64,000 nucleotides of DNA from Trichoderma breve (taxonomy: Eukaryota; Ascomycota; Sordariomycetes; Hypocreales; Hypocreaceae): positions 6,758,001-6,822,000 of the forward strand of contig NC_079233.1 in the NCBI RefSeq assembly GCF_028502605.1, written 5' to 3'. Positions 11,408 to 24,172 of this stretch are shown here, piece after piece (position 1 is the first letter of the stretch; every line of letters starts with the position of its first letter). Both the position numbers and the translations under genes were made by a program. Under the pieces are notes generated by a model that made no database searches, was not told where the DNA came from, and saw only the letters and a list, made by a program, of their open reading frames with translations.

Positions 11408-12830
11408 GATGTTTCTCGTTTGAAAAGGTCGAAGTAAAAGCGAAAATATGCGTTTGTAGCTCTGTTGTGTGAAACTGTGTGTAAAACAATGAGTTGAAGT
11501 GTTAAAAACTGGCGGTGGTGATGGAGGTGGTGTTAATTAAATGATTTGTTGCGTGAAGTCATAATGAAAACATTCGATCTCAATGATGCAACGCGACCTA
11601 TTTAAACACTTACGCCATCATGCTAAAACAGACCTGATACACGTATCGTCGATAACTCAAATCATGGATGGATACGCTCGGTTCATCCGTAGGGCAGATT
11701 TAGTAAGCACGTTAAACGTCGGGGCCTTGATACGAAAAAAGCCAGGCGCGTCGTTAGTGGCGAAGGATGCGTTCGTTCATTTGGAATTCCAAATATCTCT
11801 GCAGGGCGCCCCAGCCAGAATGTAATGGAGAGTTGAGCTTAGCTAACCAAGATCCGAATGTGGCTGTTGTCAAGCCGAGGCTCACCACCAGAACCCCAGA
11901 AGAAGAAGATCTACCTCGGGAAGGACCCAATCGGGCTTCTTGTTAATGTCAGATTTCAGGGAGCTAGAGCGAGGCCAGGGCAATGACATCAAGGCCGTTG
12001 AACTCGGACACGGAGCAAGATTGCCCGGCCGTCGTGCCACCCCGGCTTTTCGGTCTGATTGAGCAACCCGTCGATATAAAAATACAGCGGGCTTGTCCGA
12101 ACTCGTCCGGATAGGATATTCGATAGGATATTTCATTTCATTTATTTTGTCTCGCTGTGCTTTGCGCAAGCGATAGTATTTGAGTTATTGTTGATTTGTT
12201 GCATATGTTTGTTGTTTGGGCCGATGCAGCGGCAGGATTCCCCTGGGTAAATTAGCGCAGAGCCCGCAAGATCAGATCACTAATAAACTCGTAAGACGCC
12301 TAAAACTGGAATTGTAAAACTAAAATCTAACTTCGCCAAAAAGTGCAGTTAACACCTCAATTAGATACCTGTATCTACTACTCAAGCTCAATATCGACGA
12401 AGTATAAGTATTTATAAATCTGCGCAACTGTTATTCATATTACTCAGATATGTTACATCTACCTTGTCCAATACCCCTGACTTGTTCTCCTCTACATGGA
12501 ACTCGAGAGCTTTTGCAGTTCAAATTTCACTAGCCGTACCTGCTATACCAACCACTTCCTGCAGCTACAAAGAAACGTCACAGTGGTAGGGTATTGACTG
12601 GATGAAAAAAAAGTTCAACTAACTGTGAAATTGCGTCCGGTCAATATATATTTATATGCTTGCCCAGTCCATTGCCAGCAGCTACCTCTATACGCATGAT
12701 TCAAGTAGCAGAGTACATCAGACTTACCCTTATTTCCACGGGAGCTTTTCAGAGCGTCATATATGGAGATATTTTGAATCCTTGAGCATGCCAGGTTTGA
12801 GTTACTTTTACATCTAAGTTTATCTTCTTT

Positions 12831-12834
<4 letters not shown>

Positions 12835-12864
<30 letters not shown>
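12835..12864. repeat. Poly-T tract
   Basis: Thirty consecutive T residues. This is a homopolymer run, likely length-variable and prone to sequencing error; it could act as a nucleosome-excluding tract, or be the A-tail scar of a retroposed sequence on the minus strand. No retrotransposon domain is seen next to it. Confidence 0.9.
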
Positions 12865-12865
<1 letters not shown>

Positions 12866-13443
12866 GATGGGTATCTAAATAGCTTCTAACTTTCTGCCTG
12901 CCTCCTTATGTAGGATGCATAGCAAGCAATTGACCTATTAATCAGTGCATACTGTAAAAAGGAGGTTACCATTTCTTCGTCTAAGCTGTGTTTAGCCATT
13001 GAATAAGTATTCCTCTTCGCTCTACGATAAACGGCCCAGCAAAGCCTTGTAACGTAAATCAACGAAGGCGAAGGGGTCGTCACAACGTCGACAAGGCGAC
13101 TCAAGTTACTCCCATCTGGCCAAAGGTCTCCCAAAACTCCTTGCCTTTTCCTGTCATTTAAGAATTTTGCCATCAGTAGCACAACTATGTCGTATTCACT
13201 TTCATCGGGAGCTCTCACCCACTGCGAAGGCGGCATCCACGAGATTGTGAAGCTGGTTACAATTATATGCGTGGATTGACTTGTTACTAATACGCAAAGC
13301 AGACTGAATGAAGTGCCCTGAGCCTCCACAGCTGTTTGGATTGTTCATGCAAAGCAATCAGCTCTAAATCGGGAACATTGAGCTTGTCCAGAGAATCTTG
13401 TAGATAGCTTCCCTGCCTTAGTGACCTGCCTTGGTGGGGTAGA

Positions 13444-13511
13444 AAGAGCTGCCTTGCTGGAAGAGCTGCCTCGCAGGAAGAGCTGCCTCGCAGGAAGAGC
13501 TGCCTTGCAGG
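13444..13511. repeat. 17-bp tandem repeat, four copies
   Basis: Four adjacent 17-bp units of the form AAGAGCTGCC(T/C)(T/C)GC(T/A)GG, differing by a few substitutions. The array ends in unique sequence on both sides. A 17-bp period does not keep reading frame, so it is not a coding repeat. Confidence 0.9.
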
Positions 13512-14092
13512 AGTCGGCGAAAATAAAATTATGCCACTGAACGGTTATTGTCCCTTGAAGAAGCAGCCGGTATCTCATACTTGCTATCAGTTGCACTACA
13601 TTATTCCAGCCATAGCCCCTTTCTGCTATAACGGAATGTGCTCATCTTCGGTAGCAGGGTAAAACGCATTTACCACAACTAAAACTTGGATAGAATCACT
13701 TCCACAGCGATTTAGGCATGAGATCCGCAGGACAATGAGTTGAAGTAATGAGATGATGGCTTGCTCCAACAGGACACAATGCATTCCGCATATTTGACGG
13801 CCAATACGGAGCGACCTGCACCGCCTTTAAAAATAAGGGGCCATTCAAAACATCCGTTGATAGTAGACAAGTTGTCTAAAGTTGATGTATTATGCACACT
13901 GGTATATCCAAACACTATGTCAAACCTGACATCTCGAACCCCCAGCAATTCCATTGCCACCTCCTCGTCTTCCGACGTTCCCATTTTGATCCGATTTCTA
14001 AATGCTCGACAAGAGGGGTTAAAATCCCCCCCAATAAAAGAACAAAGGAAAATAATAAAACGACTCCAACGCCCAGCGCGTGTCCAACACGT

Positions 14093-15519
14093 TTACCTTG
14101 GCGAGGTAGATTGCTCAAATTCCGTCTGTACTCGGATTCCGTGCAGTGGTATATCGTCCCTTGTATCGTCAGCCGGAGGTTCGTTCATCCAGGAGGTTTT
14201 AACAGTGTGTCTATACCCTTTCGTATCAGGTCTAAATTGAGAGTTCATCACGACCGGATGAGACCCATTGTTGAGGCTACCGTCGGACTCAGTTTCGTCA
14301 TCGAGGCGGTAGAAGGCGTTGCCACTCGCCCTGCGCTTCGACTCTCCGGCGAGGCCATTGACGCTCTTATTTTGGCTGGGGCCGCTCAGGTTCGACTTGT
14401 TGAGGTTGGAAGATTTGGCGCCGCTGGTTCCTCGGTTCGGGGACAGAAAGTTGCGCTTGATGCCGATGCTTCTGGCGAAGAGTCGAAGAACAGGTAGTAG
14501 GGTGGGAAGACAGGCTGAAACGATACCGGCAGAAACTTCGATGACTGTCCAGCCGACGGTTGGCGCCAGGGTGTAAGTGGGATCGCTGTTGGTGTACGTG
14601 AAAAGCACCGAGGTACGGTAAGCCGAGGCAAAAACGACGCTATAGACAGTTGTCAGTAAAAGTGGCATATAAAAGGAGAAGGATGCCGTAGCAGAAATGT
14701 CGGCAGGACTCTACAAAGCGCAACAGCACGTACAAGAAACCCAGACCAAAGGCAAAGGTCAAACCCATCTTCTCCGTTGTCCTCAGCTGAAGCTTCCAAA
14801 TCTGAGGGATGGGCAGGACCAGGATGGCGAGATCGGTAAAGATGGTTGACGAGGCATTGGCGATCCAAGTGCCGACCTGGTTGATGCAGTGGCCAGGGAG
14901 ATCAGGGTACCACAGTTTCTGGACGGGCACGCAGATGAAGATGAAGAGGAAGGTAATGCAAACTACCCAAGCCATGACGAAACCACCGACCGCCCAGGCC
15001 ATCTTCTTGAAGTATGGCACATGGAAAATGCGGTAGTACATGAGCAACAGACTGATCTTGGTCCAGCCAAGGTTCCAGGCGTAGAGGATTTCGGCCACCA
15101 GCAGCCACTTTGCCATCATGACAATCCTCGCAGGCTCAACCTTGTCAGCATGGAGTCCCATGCCATTGTCGTACATGGCAAAGATGAAGCCAACAACAAC
15201 GAGATACCATCCCTATCAAGGTTTTGCAATTTTAGCTATTTTGGCCCTGTTTGGAGGCAAAGCCTGTCTGGTCAAACAAGCCTCGTCGTTTGAGTAAACC
15301 TACCAGTGAGAATATAATCATGCGGTCATCCCATCCCAACGATTGCTGTCTGAGCCGACGACTGATGATGCGCAGGATGACACAAACCACCGCCAGGACA
15401 GTCATTGACGCAGTTACTTGCACGGTCCATGGCTGAAGGTTGTCGGCGTTGAAGCCCGGCAGACCCGGCAGAACTGATGGAGTTTCCTCTGCCATGACGA
15501 TTCCCTCAATCGGAGCCAT
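14093..15519 (-). CDS. PTH11-like seven-transmembrane (rhodopsin-fold) membrane protein
   Basis: Predicted 413-residue plasma-membrane protein of the fungal PTH11-related / 'rhodopsin domain' family. Exons: 15519-15304, 15212-14734 and 14639-14093, joined in phase by GTAGGT...GATAG and GTACGT...CTATAG introns. Seven hydrophobic helices span roughly residues 30-310. The family-typical segments GWDDRMI after helix 1, SLLLMYYRIF in the middle and VVFASAYR after intron 2 are present. The last 100 residues are hydrophilic and Ser/Asn-rich, a likely cytosolic tail. No cysteine-rich CFEM domain precedes helix 1. PTH11 itself is a surface-sensing receptor in Magnaporthe; most relatives, including this one, have no known ligand. 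A second in-frame ATG at 15495 is an alternative start. Confidence 0.87.
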
Positions 15520-17834
15520 GGAGCATTTCGGAGTTTGAAGGTCAATGAATATTGCACATTCCGGGGCTGGACAGGATGAGGCGGTCTTTCATACTTGTTT
15601 CCTTTTTTCCCCTCTGCTTTGCCTTGCCGTTGCCTTGCCATTGCCTTGCCGTTGCCTTACTGTTGCCTCGCTTATCCCCTTCGCTATTAGTGTCTCTCTG
15701 TCAATCAGACGGCCCCCATGGCAATCAGGTCCACGCTACCGGGCTCATGTCAGGGGGGATGATGTATTGAATGTGGACACCTTGGCGGTGGGCTTGGACC
15801 ATGAATAAGTGGGAGGCGAACATCATCCCCTTGGCTTGCCCTTGGCCTTCAGGAACTACTAGATGAGGTCTTTTTCCGCGGTGGCACGACTCGCTTGACG
15901 TCGATGTGTAACCGGTCAAGACGACGATCAGCTCTGGTGCCGTAACGGTCCGTCTTGGTGCCTTATGCAAGCAACGGCGGCCCCATAAGAGCTTTAAACG
16001 TACGGTACTTGCTCCACGTCCACCAACTTGTTGACTATGGCCATGGCGGTATGCCAGGGTATACAAAAGATACACATATTCAGGCAGGTCCGTACTGTAG
16101 GCACTGCCGGCACGATTTGGGTAGGTCGTTCGTCGTATTGATACAAGGTATATACGCATGCACTATTCCTCTTGAACACTGAATCGGCGATACCAAGTAA
16201 TAATCTGACGGGATCAGCGTTCACGTGGGTTAGCGAACTGCTGTGCAAGCATTGTCCCATCGTGCTCATACAGCTTCTGGCCAGGATACCTCGTACTTCG
16301 TACATGAGTCTAATTCCATTCTGCCAAGGAACCACCTGAAGAGCCGGGGAATGGGAATGCCAAAAAAAACAAGATACAAAACGGTCCGGCATATCCAAAC
16401 CTCTTTGTCCCCCTTGCAAGAATAGCGCCAAACACAGAATTACGGGCCTCGGAGCGCGCCGTACCCTTGTCTCAATTCCAATTCAGAGCGAGGTTGCGTG
16501 ACTCCAAGGGTTTGGCCGTGTGCAAGAGGTGCTGTGGTGGGAAGTGGGCAGCTCAACTCCCGCCCGGGACCGGGAAACGAGTCAGTGGCTCTTCGGCAAG
16601 GCTTCAGCATTGTCTCCGGCTTGCCCTCCCAGCTTCTCTCGCGATTCAAGCCATGCTCCGTCAAGTCCTTAACCAGACCAATGGGAATTCTCTTTTACCG
16701 TCCCGATTCGTCGACTGGCATTTGCGGCTACCTGATTAGCGTAGACGAACCAAGTGGAGGGACAGGGGCGGACCGCTTCCCAAGTGCCTTCAAGCATGTC
16801 TTGTAGCAGAAATTGGAGTTGCTCCCAATGAAAGTTACTAGAATGAATGTAGAAAAATTTGTCCGGGTATGTTCTGGAGCCCAGGCTTGCCAGGCTATAA
16901 TGCTACTATCCTGTTCTTTCTTTAGCATTAGTGTTAGGGATCTTCAGGCTATCCTACCTCAACTCCGCACACTCCGCTCTCCCGTCTCCATTTCGCACAT
17001 TACCGTCCTCAGGCTGCTTTATGCACACATACTCGTACTGTTGCATATCAAAAGTATGCTTGACTTCAATACTATGCTATGGATACAGGACTGATTGTGG
17101 GTAAAATGCCAAGCAGCATGAGGCATTCTCTCTGTGAAAACACAAGAGTTATGGTGGCACAGTCCGGCCGAACTACCCGCATCCTGTAGCTTGCACTTAT
17201 ATACGAATTCCGGACTTGGGGTCTAGTGTCGAAACGAAGCGTTGCCTAGGAGCAGCACCAAGCAGAAACTATACTCCATGTATGTAAGGTACCTACGCGT
17301 CATGGCCTGTCACCGATCCGAGTGTAACCAACATACATATGTACAGTACATACGCTAGCCACGACTAACACCATGCATGCACACACACCTCGGACTACTG
17401 CTCCATACGAGTGGTACATGCTCCCTAAACCCATGGGACAGACGGCCTTGTCCCCATGTAGGCCGGAGGGTAGGCCGGAGGGAAAGGATGAATATGTACA
17501 CCGCTAGGGAGGAGGCGGGTCGTTCAACTGATGCAGTTTCAACCCCCGCCGAGGCTGGTTCCAAAGCCTGGAGGCATCCGAGGCTCAACTCAAAGACGCG
17601 CTTGAGGGGCAATAAAGGCGGCTCCCTTTTTGACCCGTTGCCGGTCCAGCTATCTAAATACAAGTACAGGTAAATATTTAGTCCCCCACGCTTCGCCAGC
17701 TCTCTCTCAACTTTGACAAAGAAAGGAGCAAGGAAAAAACAAGAAACCCAATCCGCTCATCAGCCCTGATTCCACCTCTGCTAGACACTTACACGAGATA
17801 CCCTACCTAAGCATATTTGTCTCTCCACACCATC
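15520..17834. other. Long intergenic region between divergent genes
   Basis: About 2.3 kb with no supported gene. The ends should carry the promoters of the PTH11-like gene and the alpha/beta hydrolase; a CT-rich leader precedes 17835. A short imperfect tandem repeat of about 11 bp (core TTGCCTTGCC) lies near 15622-15666. Overlapping short frames on both strands show no domain. Confidence 0.5.
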
Positions 17835-19066
17835 ATGACTGCCGGAACCACCATCAGAGTGCCGCATCTCGGCGGAATCGATGCCGGCTACCGTCTTTCC
17901 AACGGTGCCGTCGACCCCGCTAAGCCTACCGTTGTGCTCATCAACTCCATGTGCATGACTTCAGCTCTGTACGACATTCAGTTCGGCAACAAGGCCCTCA
18001 CTGATGTTGCCAACCTGCTCGCCATTGAGCCTCTTGGCCATGGAGCCACTGAGACCTCAGCAGAGAACTACACCTACTGGGACACGGCCATCATGGCTGT
18101 CCAGGTCCTGGATGCCCTCAACATCAAGAAGGCTTTTGCCCTCGGAACCAGCCAGGGAGGCTGGATTGTCACCAGAATGGCTCTTGTAGCCCCCGAGAAG
18201 GTATGTGAAAGCAGTCTTTGTCAAGGCAACTGCCGTACATATATGTACGAGGATGCAAGACACTTATATGAAAAGAATCCATCCCTGTCCCGCATCCCCG
18301 TTTTTATTCCTACCTACTGCACGGCTTCCAACCAGTATGGTGTGTCTCATTTGCATTCGCCTAACTCGCATATATCATACACTACTGCTAGTAACAGTAG
18401 TGTACTCTCATTGTGAACACAGAGCTGAGATCACCCTGGGAATACGACGCTAACTAGCCTCAACTACAGATCCAGGGTCTCTTGCTCCTGGGCACTTCGC
18501 TCGACTACGAGTCCGCTGCCTCCCGTGAAAAGGGATGCTGGGATCCCGCAACTATGCTGGGTCCGGTTGTCGACAGCCTGTACAGCACTGAGCCAACCCC
18601 AGATTTCCTCATTGACGCAGGTCTACGGGAGAGCGTCGTTACCCTTGGGTTCTCGGGAACCGTCACAGAGGAGAAAGCACAGTTCTGGAGAGACACACTC
18701 GATAGCATCTACACTGGTGATAAAGGGCGAAAGAAGCTGCGTGGTGCCTTTACCAACCTCTTGGAGAGAGACGGTCTGCTGAGACGGGTGAGGGACATCA
18801 AGTGCCCTGTCTACTGGATTCAGGTGGGTCATTAATCTGCACTCCTTTTACTTGATTGTCTCAGTTGTTGATATTGACCAAAACTACAGGGCAACCAGGA
18901 TCTCGTGTACGGCGTCGACGTACCAAAGGATCACATCAAGGCCTTTTCGGGATCGGTAGAGACCGATTTGTCCTTTACTGACGGTGGTCACTACCTGAAC
19001 GCCACTTCCCCCCAGGACGTGGACGCAAAGCTGCTGCAGCTCATTAACAAATATTCTGCGTTGTAA
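17835..19066 (+). CDS. Alpha/beta hydrolase
   Basis: Predicted 298-residue intracellular serine hydrolase of the alpha/beta fold. Exons: 17835-18200, 18470-18823 and 18890-19066; all junctions are phase 0. The nucleophile elbow GTSQGG puts Ser at residue 106. A GNQD segment just after intron 2 and a GGHYL segment near the C-terminus are good candidates for the acid and the catalytic His. Intron 1 is 269 bp, several times longer than the other introns here, with GTATGT and CTACAG ends; intron 2 is 66 bp. There is no signal peptide. The substrate is unknown; the group includes esterases and C-C hydrolases. A TTG codon 18 bases upstream extends the frame, but the ATG at 17835 is the sensible start. 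Confidence 0.88.
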
Positions 19067-21337
19067 ATATAAATATCCAATATCAGACAGTCTTTTTTTA
19101 CAAGTTAAACCACCACAAGTTCTTAGCATAGCAATATCCAGAGTCGTTATTGATCGTCATGTACTCCGTACTCGTCACTTTCACGATAAAGTGGCGAATA
19201 GACTCCAATGTGACATGCAGAAAATATGACAGATGAAAGCTCCACCTGAGCGCCTTCTCTAATGTATTGAATAGGAGCAAGAGGAGACTGAGCTTTGAAA
19301 CCCATCAACGGTTAATATACTAGCAGCAGCTTAATTCAACGGTCGACGATCTTGCACGAAGTAGGCATCTGTGATCTTCCATTTTACCTCCAAGTGCTTC
19401 ATCTATCAGGCTAACTCTCCTTATATGTCGCCGTCGCTTACGACAGTGCCATGTAAACCAGCTACTTGATGTGCTTCCACCGATTACGTGTCGACCAGAT
19501 GGAGACTCTTTCAACAGGGGAACCTGAAGACGAACCCACAGGCGAATCCACAGCGCGAATTTGGCGGGTATTGTCGACCAAAGCGGTCAACCGTCGCCCC
19601 CAAAATCTTTTACGAGATCTGTAGTGAACGACAGGGTCTGAGACATTTTGGTTCGGCGCCGTCCAGACTGCCGAGCTTCTAACCCATGCAAGCCGCTCGA
19701 CCGGCGCCAGGTGCTAAAATGTTGCCCATCAATCTGTTACTTCAGGGGGGAAGGTTAAATGGCGATCAGTTGGCTCTGTGACATTCCAATCGGGCTGCAA
19801 TGTAGCCGACCGTCCGAACTTGGAAAGTTTTGCAATTCAATGCGTTGTTGGTCCTCACCTTGCATTTATAGCGATATATTAAAATCTCACCAAATCCGAA
19901 TAGCTGGGAAGATAGACCCCGGCAGAGGCGAGCGAACTCTAGCCAGTAAGCATCGGCTGCAATGCACAGACAGATCCTTCGCGCAGCAATTCAAGGTTCT
20001 TATTTTTTTTTTTTTTACCCTTGCCAATAGGAAGCGTTCCGCACGTACTCGCAGCTGGTGGTGTGTTACTAACAGGAGGCCAACATTTTGTGTGTGTGTG
20101 CAACTGAATCAAGAAAAAATGGTTCAACTCCAATACTGTATTCATACGACATCGCCACTTTAAACTTGTGACTGCTTCTCCTTTCCGCAAGAAATCCGGG
20201 TCGTGAAATTTTTTCCTTCTTTTTGTCTTCTTCTTCCTTCTAAATTTACTCAAAGGAGGAGACGCCGTTACCTGAAATTATGGGGATTGAAGAGGTTTCC
20301 ATCCAATAAACAGCCCATGGCCAGCAACCCGGAGCTGCTCGGGCTATTTTCAACTCCGGTCATGCCCTTGGACGCCATGACTACGTTCCTTTGACCCTTA
20401 AATCGGGGAATCGGCGGGAATGCGAATTACCAGGGGAAACTGAAGCCCTGATCTCCTGGCTCAAAAGCGCGGAATCTTCCGTGTTTACCTAAGGCTAATA
20501 ATTTCCTCAAACGCGGAAGATTTGCTCCTTGTTGCTCTGGATGACATCTCATGGTCTTACCCTTAGCCAGCTCCCCAGGCTCAGGGAGAAGCGTTGAGTT
20601 AGTTCGCCGGCTGGATAGCCTGGGGGGCGGACTTAATTCGTTCTTCGGCCGCCGACAGATCTTGAGCGGGCTAATTATAACCGAGGATAATGGTTCTGAA
20701 GCATTCGTAAAAGAAATCTTGGACGAAAGGAGAGTTGTTTGCGACAATTCATGCACCGAATGGAGATTGAACGCTGGTATTAACGAGTGGTGGTCTGTAA
20801 ACCATGGCTTGGAAGATTCGGGTATAGTAACATGGTCTCGTAACGACGCTGCTTCCATGCGTTCTGATCAGACAAGACGGCAGATGTCATGGCCGTTGTA
20901 CGGAGTACAAGCTACCGTACTTGAAGCATACTCTTTGAAGCGTAAGCAAGAGCTTACTCGTATACACTGATAGGTGCTCGATAATGGCAGGATAGGAGTA
21001 ACCTCGAGTCGCTCACCGCTGAGCATCACGACCACGGGACGAGTACATAATTTCTCCGTGTGTGGTGACTGATGCTGGCAATTGCCGAAAGAAGTGCTTA
21101 TTGTAATTCATTTACGAGACATCGGGTGTGATTGTTAACAAGAATTCTCTTGCTGCAGAAGAAACGAAACTATATGCTAAGTATTGACATTGGAGCAAGT
21201 CTCGATCGGCTACGAAAAGCGGCCTTCAATTTCTTCAGTAAACAACCCATATACACATTCCTTGCAATGCTATTGCTAACATGTCTCTGCCTTATTTACA
21301 GATCGATTTATTGGTCCCTCACGCCCAGATCAAGACT
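19067..21337. other. Long intergenic region between convergent genes
   Basis: About 2.3 kb. A T run lies at about 20003-20018. An open frame at 20551-20970 (+) and its antisense have no recognisable features. Nothing else is supported. Confidence 0.5.
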
Positions 21338-23002
21338 CTACTCGGATGCCCTGTAAACCTGCTTTCCTTCAAACCATGTCTCCTTGACGACGCCCCTTAT
21401 CAAACTCTCAGGCTTCAGCTCAACATCGCAAACAACGAAATCCGCCTTGAGACCCTTCTTCAAACTTCCAGTCCATTCATCCGCAAATGTCGAATACGCC
21501 GACCCATGCGTCGCCGCCACAACAGCCTGGCAAACTGTGAGTGCAAACTCCGGATTCACAACAGTCTCCAACTCAGGCTCGCGATACGACCTCCTCGTCG
21601 TCGCCACATACATGTTTGGAATGGGGAAATGAGGAGCTGTGGGCGCATCAGAACCGAGAGCTAGTGGTGCGCCTCCATCTGCAAACTCGCGGTAGGCAAA
21701 TGCTCTCTTGCATCGGTGATCTCCGATGAGTCTCGGCCAGGCTCGTAGGATGGCAGGATCCGAGTGGACCGGCTGAATAGAGGCTGTGATGCCCAGCTTG
21801 CCCAGACGCACAGCATCTTCCGCATTGGAGAGCTCGATGTGCTCAATGCGAGGACGCCTCGAGCGGTCCGTGTTCCTCTCCAAAACATCAATCGCCATGC
21901 GAATCGTCCTGTCGCCAATTGCATGCAGCGCAACCTGAAGCCCTGCAGCATGAGCCTTGGACACAATGGTGTTCAGGTACTCTTCTGGCCACATAGGATC
22001 GGGAGTTGTTCCTGTCGAATACGGCTCCGTCAGTGAAGCCGTGCAGGCGTCAATGATTCCGTCACAAATGACCTTGACGCCGACAATGCGGCAGTCCGGT
22101 GTATTGCGAGAGTTGTATTGTCCAGCCAGTTCAATGGCACGTTCGACTTGAGGGATCACACCATCAAGAGAATCGCTGGGCTTCATGAGCCAATACGCAG
22201 CAATTCGCATGCCGCCGAGGCCTTCTTCATTTCGCAGCGCAATCAGAGGCTCCCAAATGGTCTCGTCCATGGCCATATCGACCATTCCGGTATAGCCAAC
22301 CGAGTTGAAGGCTTTGATGGCGGCCTTGATTGACTCTTTCCGCTGCTCGATAGAAGCGACTTTAGCGGTAAAGGGCCAGATGTATTCGAATACGGCGCTC
22401 TCATTGAAGACGCCATTGAGTTTACCGTCTTTTCCTCGCTGGAAAGTTCCACCCACAGGATCTGGAGCATCATCTGGAATATTCAAAACACGGAGAACCT
22501 CCTCTAGTCCTGCCGTGTTGCACCATGTTGAATGCAAGTCTTTGGTATCAACAAAGATGGGCCTAGGATCCAGGTCGTCCAGCAGAGTAGAATCGACGCC
22601 GTCAGGGGTCATGGAGTGCATCCAGCCGCGGCAAAAGATACGAGGCACATCTGGATGGGTTTCGGCATATCGCTTGATCTCAGCCCGAATATCCTCCAAG
22701 CTCTTGCAGGCCTCCAAGCCAACTTTGACGAGAGACTGTCCAAGCAGCAGAAGATGCAGGTGACCATCGATGAATCCAGGAAGCACAGTCTGGTTGCCGA
22801 GATCTTTGACCGTCGCGCCGGCAGCTTTAGCAGCTGCTACCTCTGCGTCTGCTTCAGAGCCAACATATTGAATGATGCCATCTCGTATGATCATACACTC
22901 CGCAAAGGAAGGGCCAGCATCCGCCGCACCGGTCTCCGGAGACTGGTAAACCTTGCCATTGAGCAACACGACGAAATCTCGAGAAGCATGTAGTTCGCCC
23001 AT
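21338..23002 (-). CDS. Amidohydrolase family 3 (YtcJ-like) metal-dependent hydrolase
   Basis: Predicted 554-residue, single-exon enzyme of the Amidohydro_3 family, which hydrolyses C-N bonds of amides, often N-acyl or cyclic compounds, with one or two metal ions. The metal motif GFIDGHLH gives His81 and His83. Later family blocks are HAIGDRTI, IEHIE and ALGSDAP, the last with the conserved Asp. The beta-sandwich N-terminus (VVLLNGKVY) and C-terminus (KKGLKADFVVCD) frame the barrel as in the family, and the length is typical. There is no signal peptide, so it is cytosolic. It stands alone and no pathway partner is adjacent. The exact substrate cannot be inferred. Confidence 0.92.
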   Translation of the reverse strand: MGELHASRDFVVLLNGKVYQSPETGAADAGPSFAECMIIRDGIIQYVGSEADAEVAAAKAAGATVKDLGNQTVLPGFIDGHLHLLLLGQSLVKVGLEACKSLEDIRAEIKRYAETHPDVPRIFCRGWMHSMTPDGVDSTLLDDLDPRPIFVDTKDLHSTWCNTAGLEEVLRVLNIPDDAPDPVGGTFQRGKDGKLNGVFNESAVFEYIWPFTAKVASIEQRKESIKAAIKAFNSVGYTGMVDMAMDETIWEPLIALRNEEGLGGMRIAAYWLMKPSDSLDGVIPQVERAIELAGQYNSRNTPDCRIVGVKVICDGIIDACTASLTEPYSTGTTPDPMWPEEYLNTIVSKAHAAGLQVALHAIGDRTIRMAIDVLERNTDRSRRPRIEHIELSNAEDAVRLGKLGITASIQPVHSDPAILRAWPRLIGDHRCKRAFAYREFADGGAPLALGSDAPTAPHFPIPNMYVATTRRSYREPELETVVNPEFALTVCQAVVAATHGSAYSTFADEWTGSLKKGLKADFVVCDVELKPESLIRGVVKETWFEGKQVYRASE

Positions 23003-24172
23003 TTTCCAGACTTAAGCTCAATGCAAAGAAGCATGCAAAGACGTTGTAGTGAACTTCTGCGTCTGCATCAGCCGATCCAGGAATGTCACTCATTACAAAA
23101 CTCCCCGTATGGAGAACGTGGGGAAGCTATTAGAGCCGAAGCCGGATCTGATAACTGCGACCCGAGCCTCCGTTTAAAGCCGAATCGCCATGGCGTGAAA
23201 ATTGGTTTAAGCACACTTGGCATGGAACACTGGGGCCATGGACGGCGAAAGTGTTCAACTGTGGCGGTTTAATGTGTTCTGACTGGCTATTCGCGTGAGC
23301 TAGACACATGTGATTCGACGGGCACATATAACATCGCCTTGAGCACGAGTCAGATACACGTACTATACCAGTTTTCCTTCGTAAATACAGTCTATTAATG
23401 TATTATTGCTCCCCCTCTGTGTGTTTCATTAACGTTGTGGAATCAAGAATTTTAGAGTTCTCGAAGGATCATGATCCTATGCATAATCCCCACAGTCTGC
23501 CGCTCCATCTGATCTGAATTAACGTTAATTGAATCGCGATGATGCGGGCGCACAGAGTTCTCATGTCGTACATATTCGCAGATCATGGGCAATAAATAGA
23601 TTGAGTACTTTGCCTGATCCGGTCCTATTATTCGAAATTAGTAGGCATGAATCGTTATGCGGGTCCTTCAGATGAATTCTCTCACCAGATTACCCGGGAG
23701 GCTGGTGAATGATGGGAGCGGCTATACATCACCACCCGTGTCTCAAATATAAAGTTACCTGGGAATGATGGCATCAGATATTCGAGAGAGATATCTATAG
23801 TAGTAGAAAGTCGTGATCCCTAGTATTGTAGCATACACCTTCGTACTTAGTACTAAGAATGAAATCCGCACTAAGGTATCTGGTAGCATCCCTCCATATT
23901 TCTGCTACGACAGTTACACTTTATGTATATGCAATTTCTGGGACGTTAAATAGCTAACTTGGGATCTTTATTGGTCACTCTCTTAATTATAAGATATTAC
24001 GCTCTCATTGATAGCTCATCATCGATAAGTAGCAAACATTTACGTATATTGCATCATTTGAATCATATCCTATCTCCCTGAAACGGCAGAGTTCACGTAT
24101 ATAGACACTTCTACCCTGGAAACGCCAACCTCTAAAGCCCATGACATCCTCATAAATGAAATCCAACACCGC
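23003..24172. other. Intergenic spacer
   Basis: About 1.2 kb, AT-rich after 23400. The stretch next to 23002 should hold the amidohydrolase promoter. No coding frame with supporting features. Confidence 0.5.

Larger units (their letters stand above)
11408..14092. other. Long intergenic region
   Basis: About 2.7 kb with no supported gene. It contains a 30-base T run (12835-12864) and a 17-bp tandem array (13444-13511). Open frames at 12886-13329 (-), 13345-13596 (-) and 13761-14240 (+) carry no recognisable domain, signal peptide or splice-consistent extension; the last overlaps the PTH11-like gene on the opposite strand. Confidence 0.5.

Noticed and set aside
12886..13329. 147-codon minus-strand open frame next to the poly-T tract
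   Set aside because: No recognisable domain, no signal peptide, no splice-consistent extension and no relation to neighbours.
20551..20970. 139-codon open frame in the spacer at 19.1-21.3 kb
   Set aside because: Average composition, open on both strands, no start context or homology features I can recognise.
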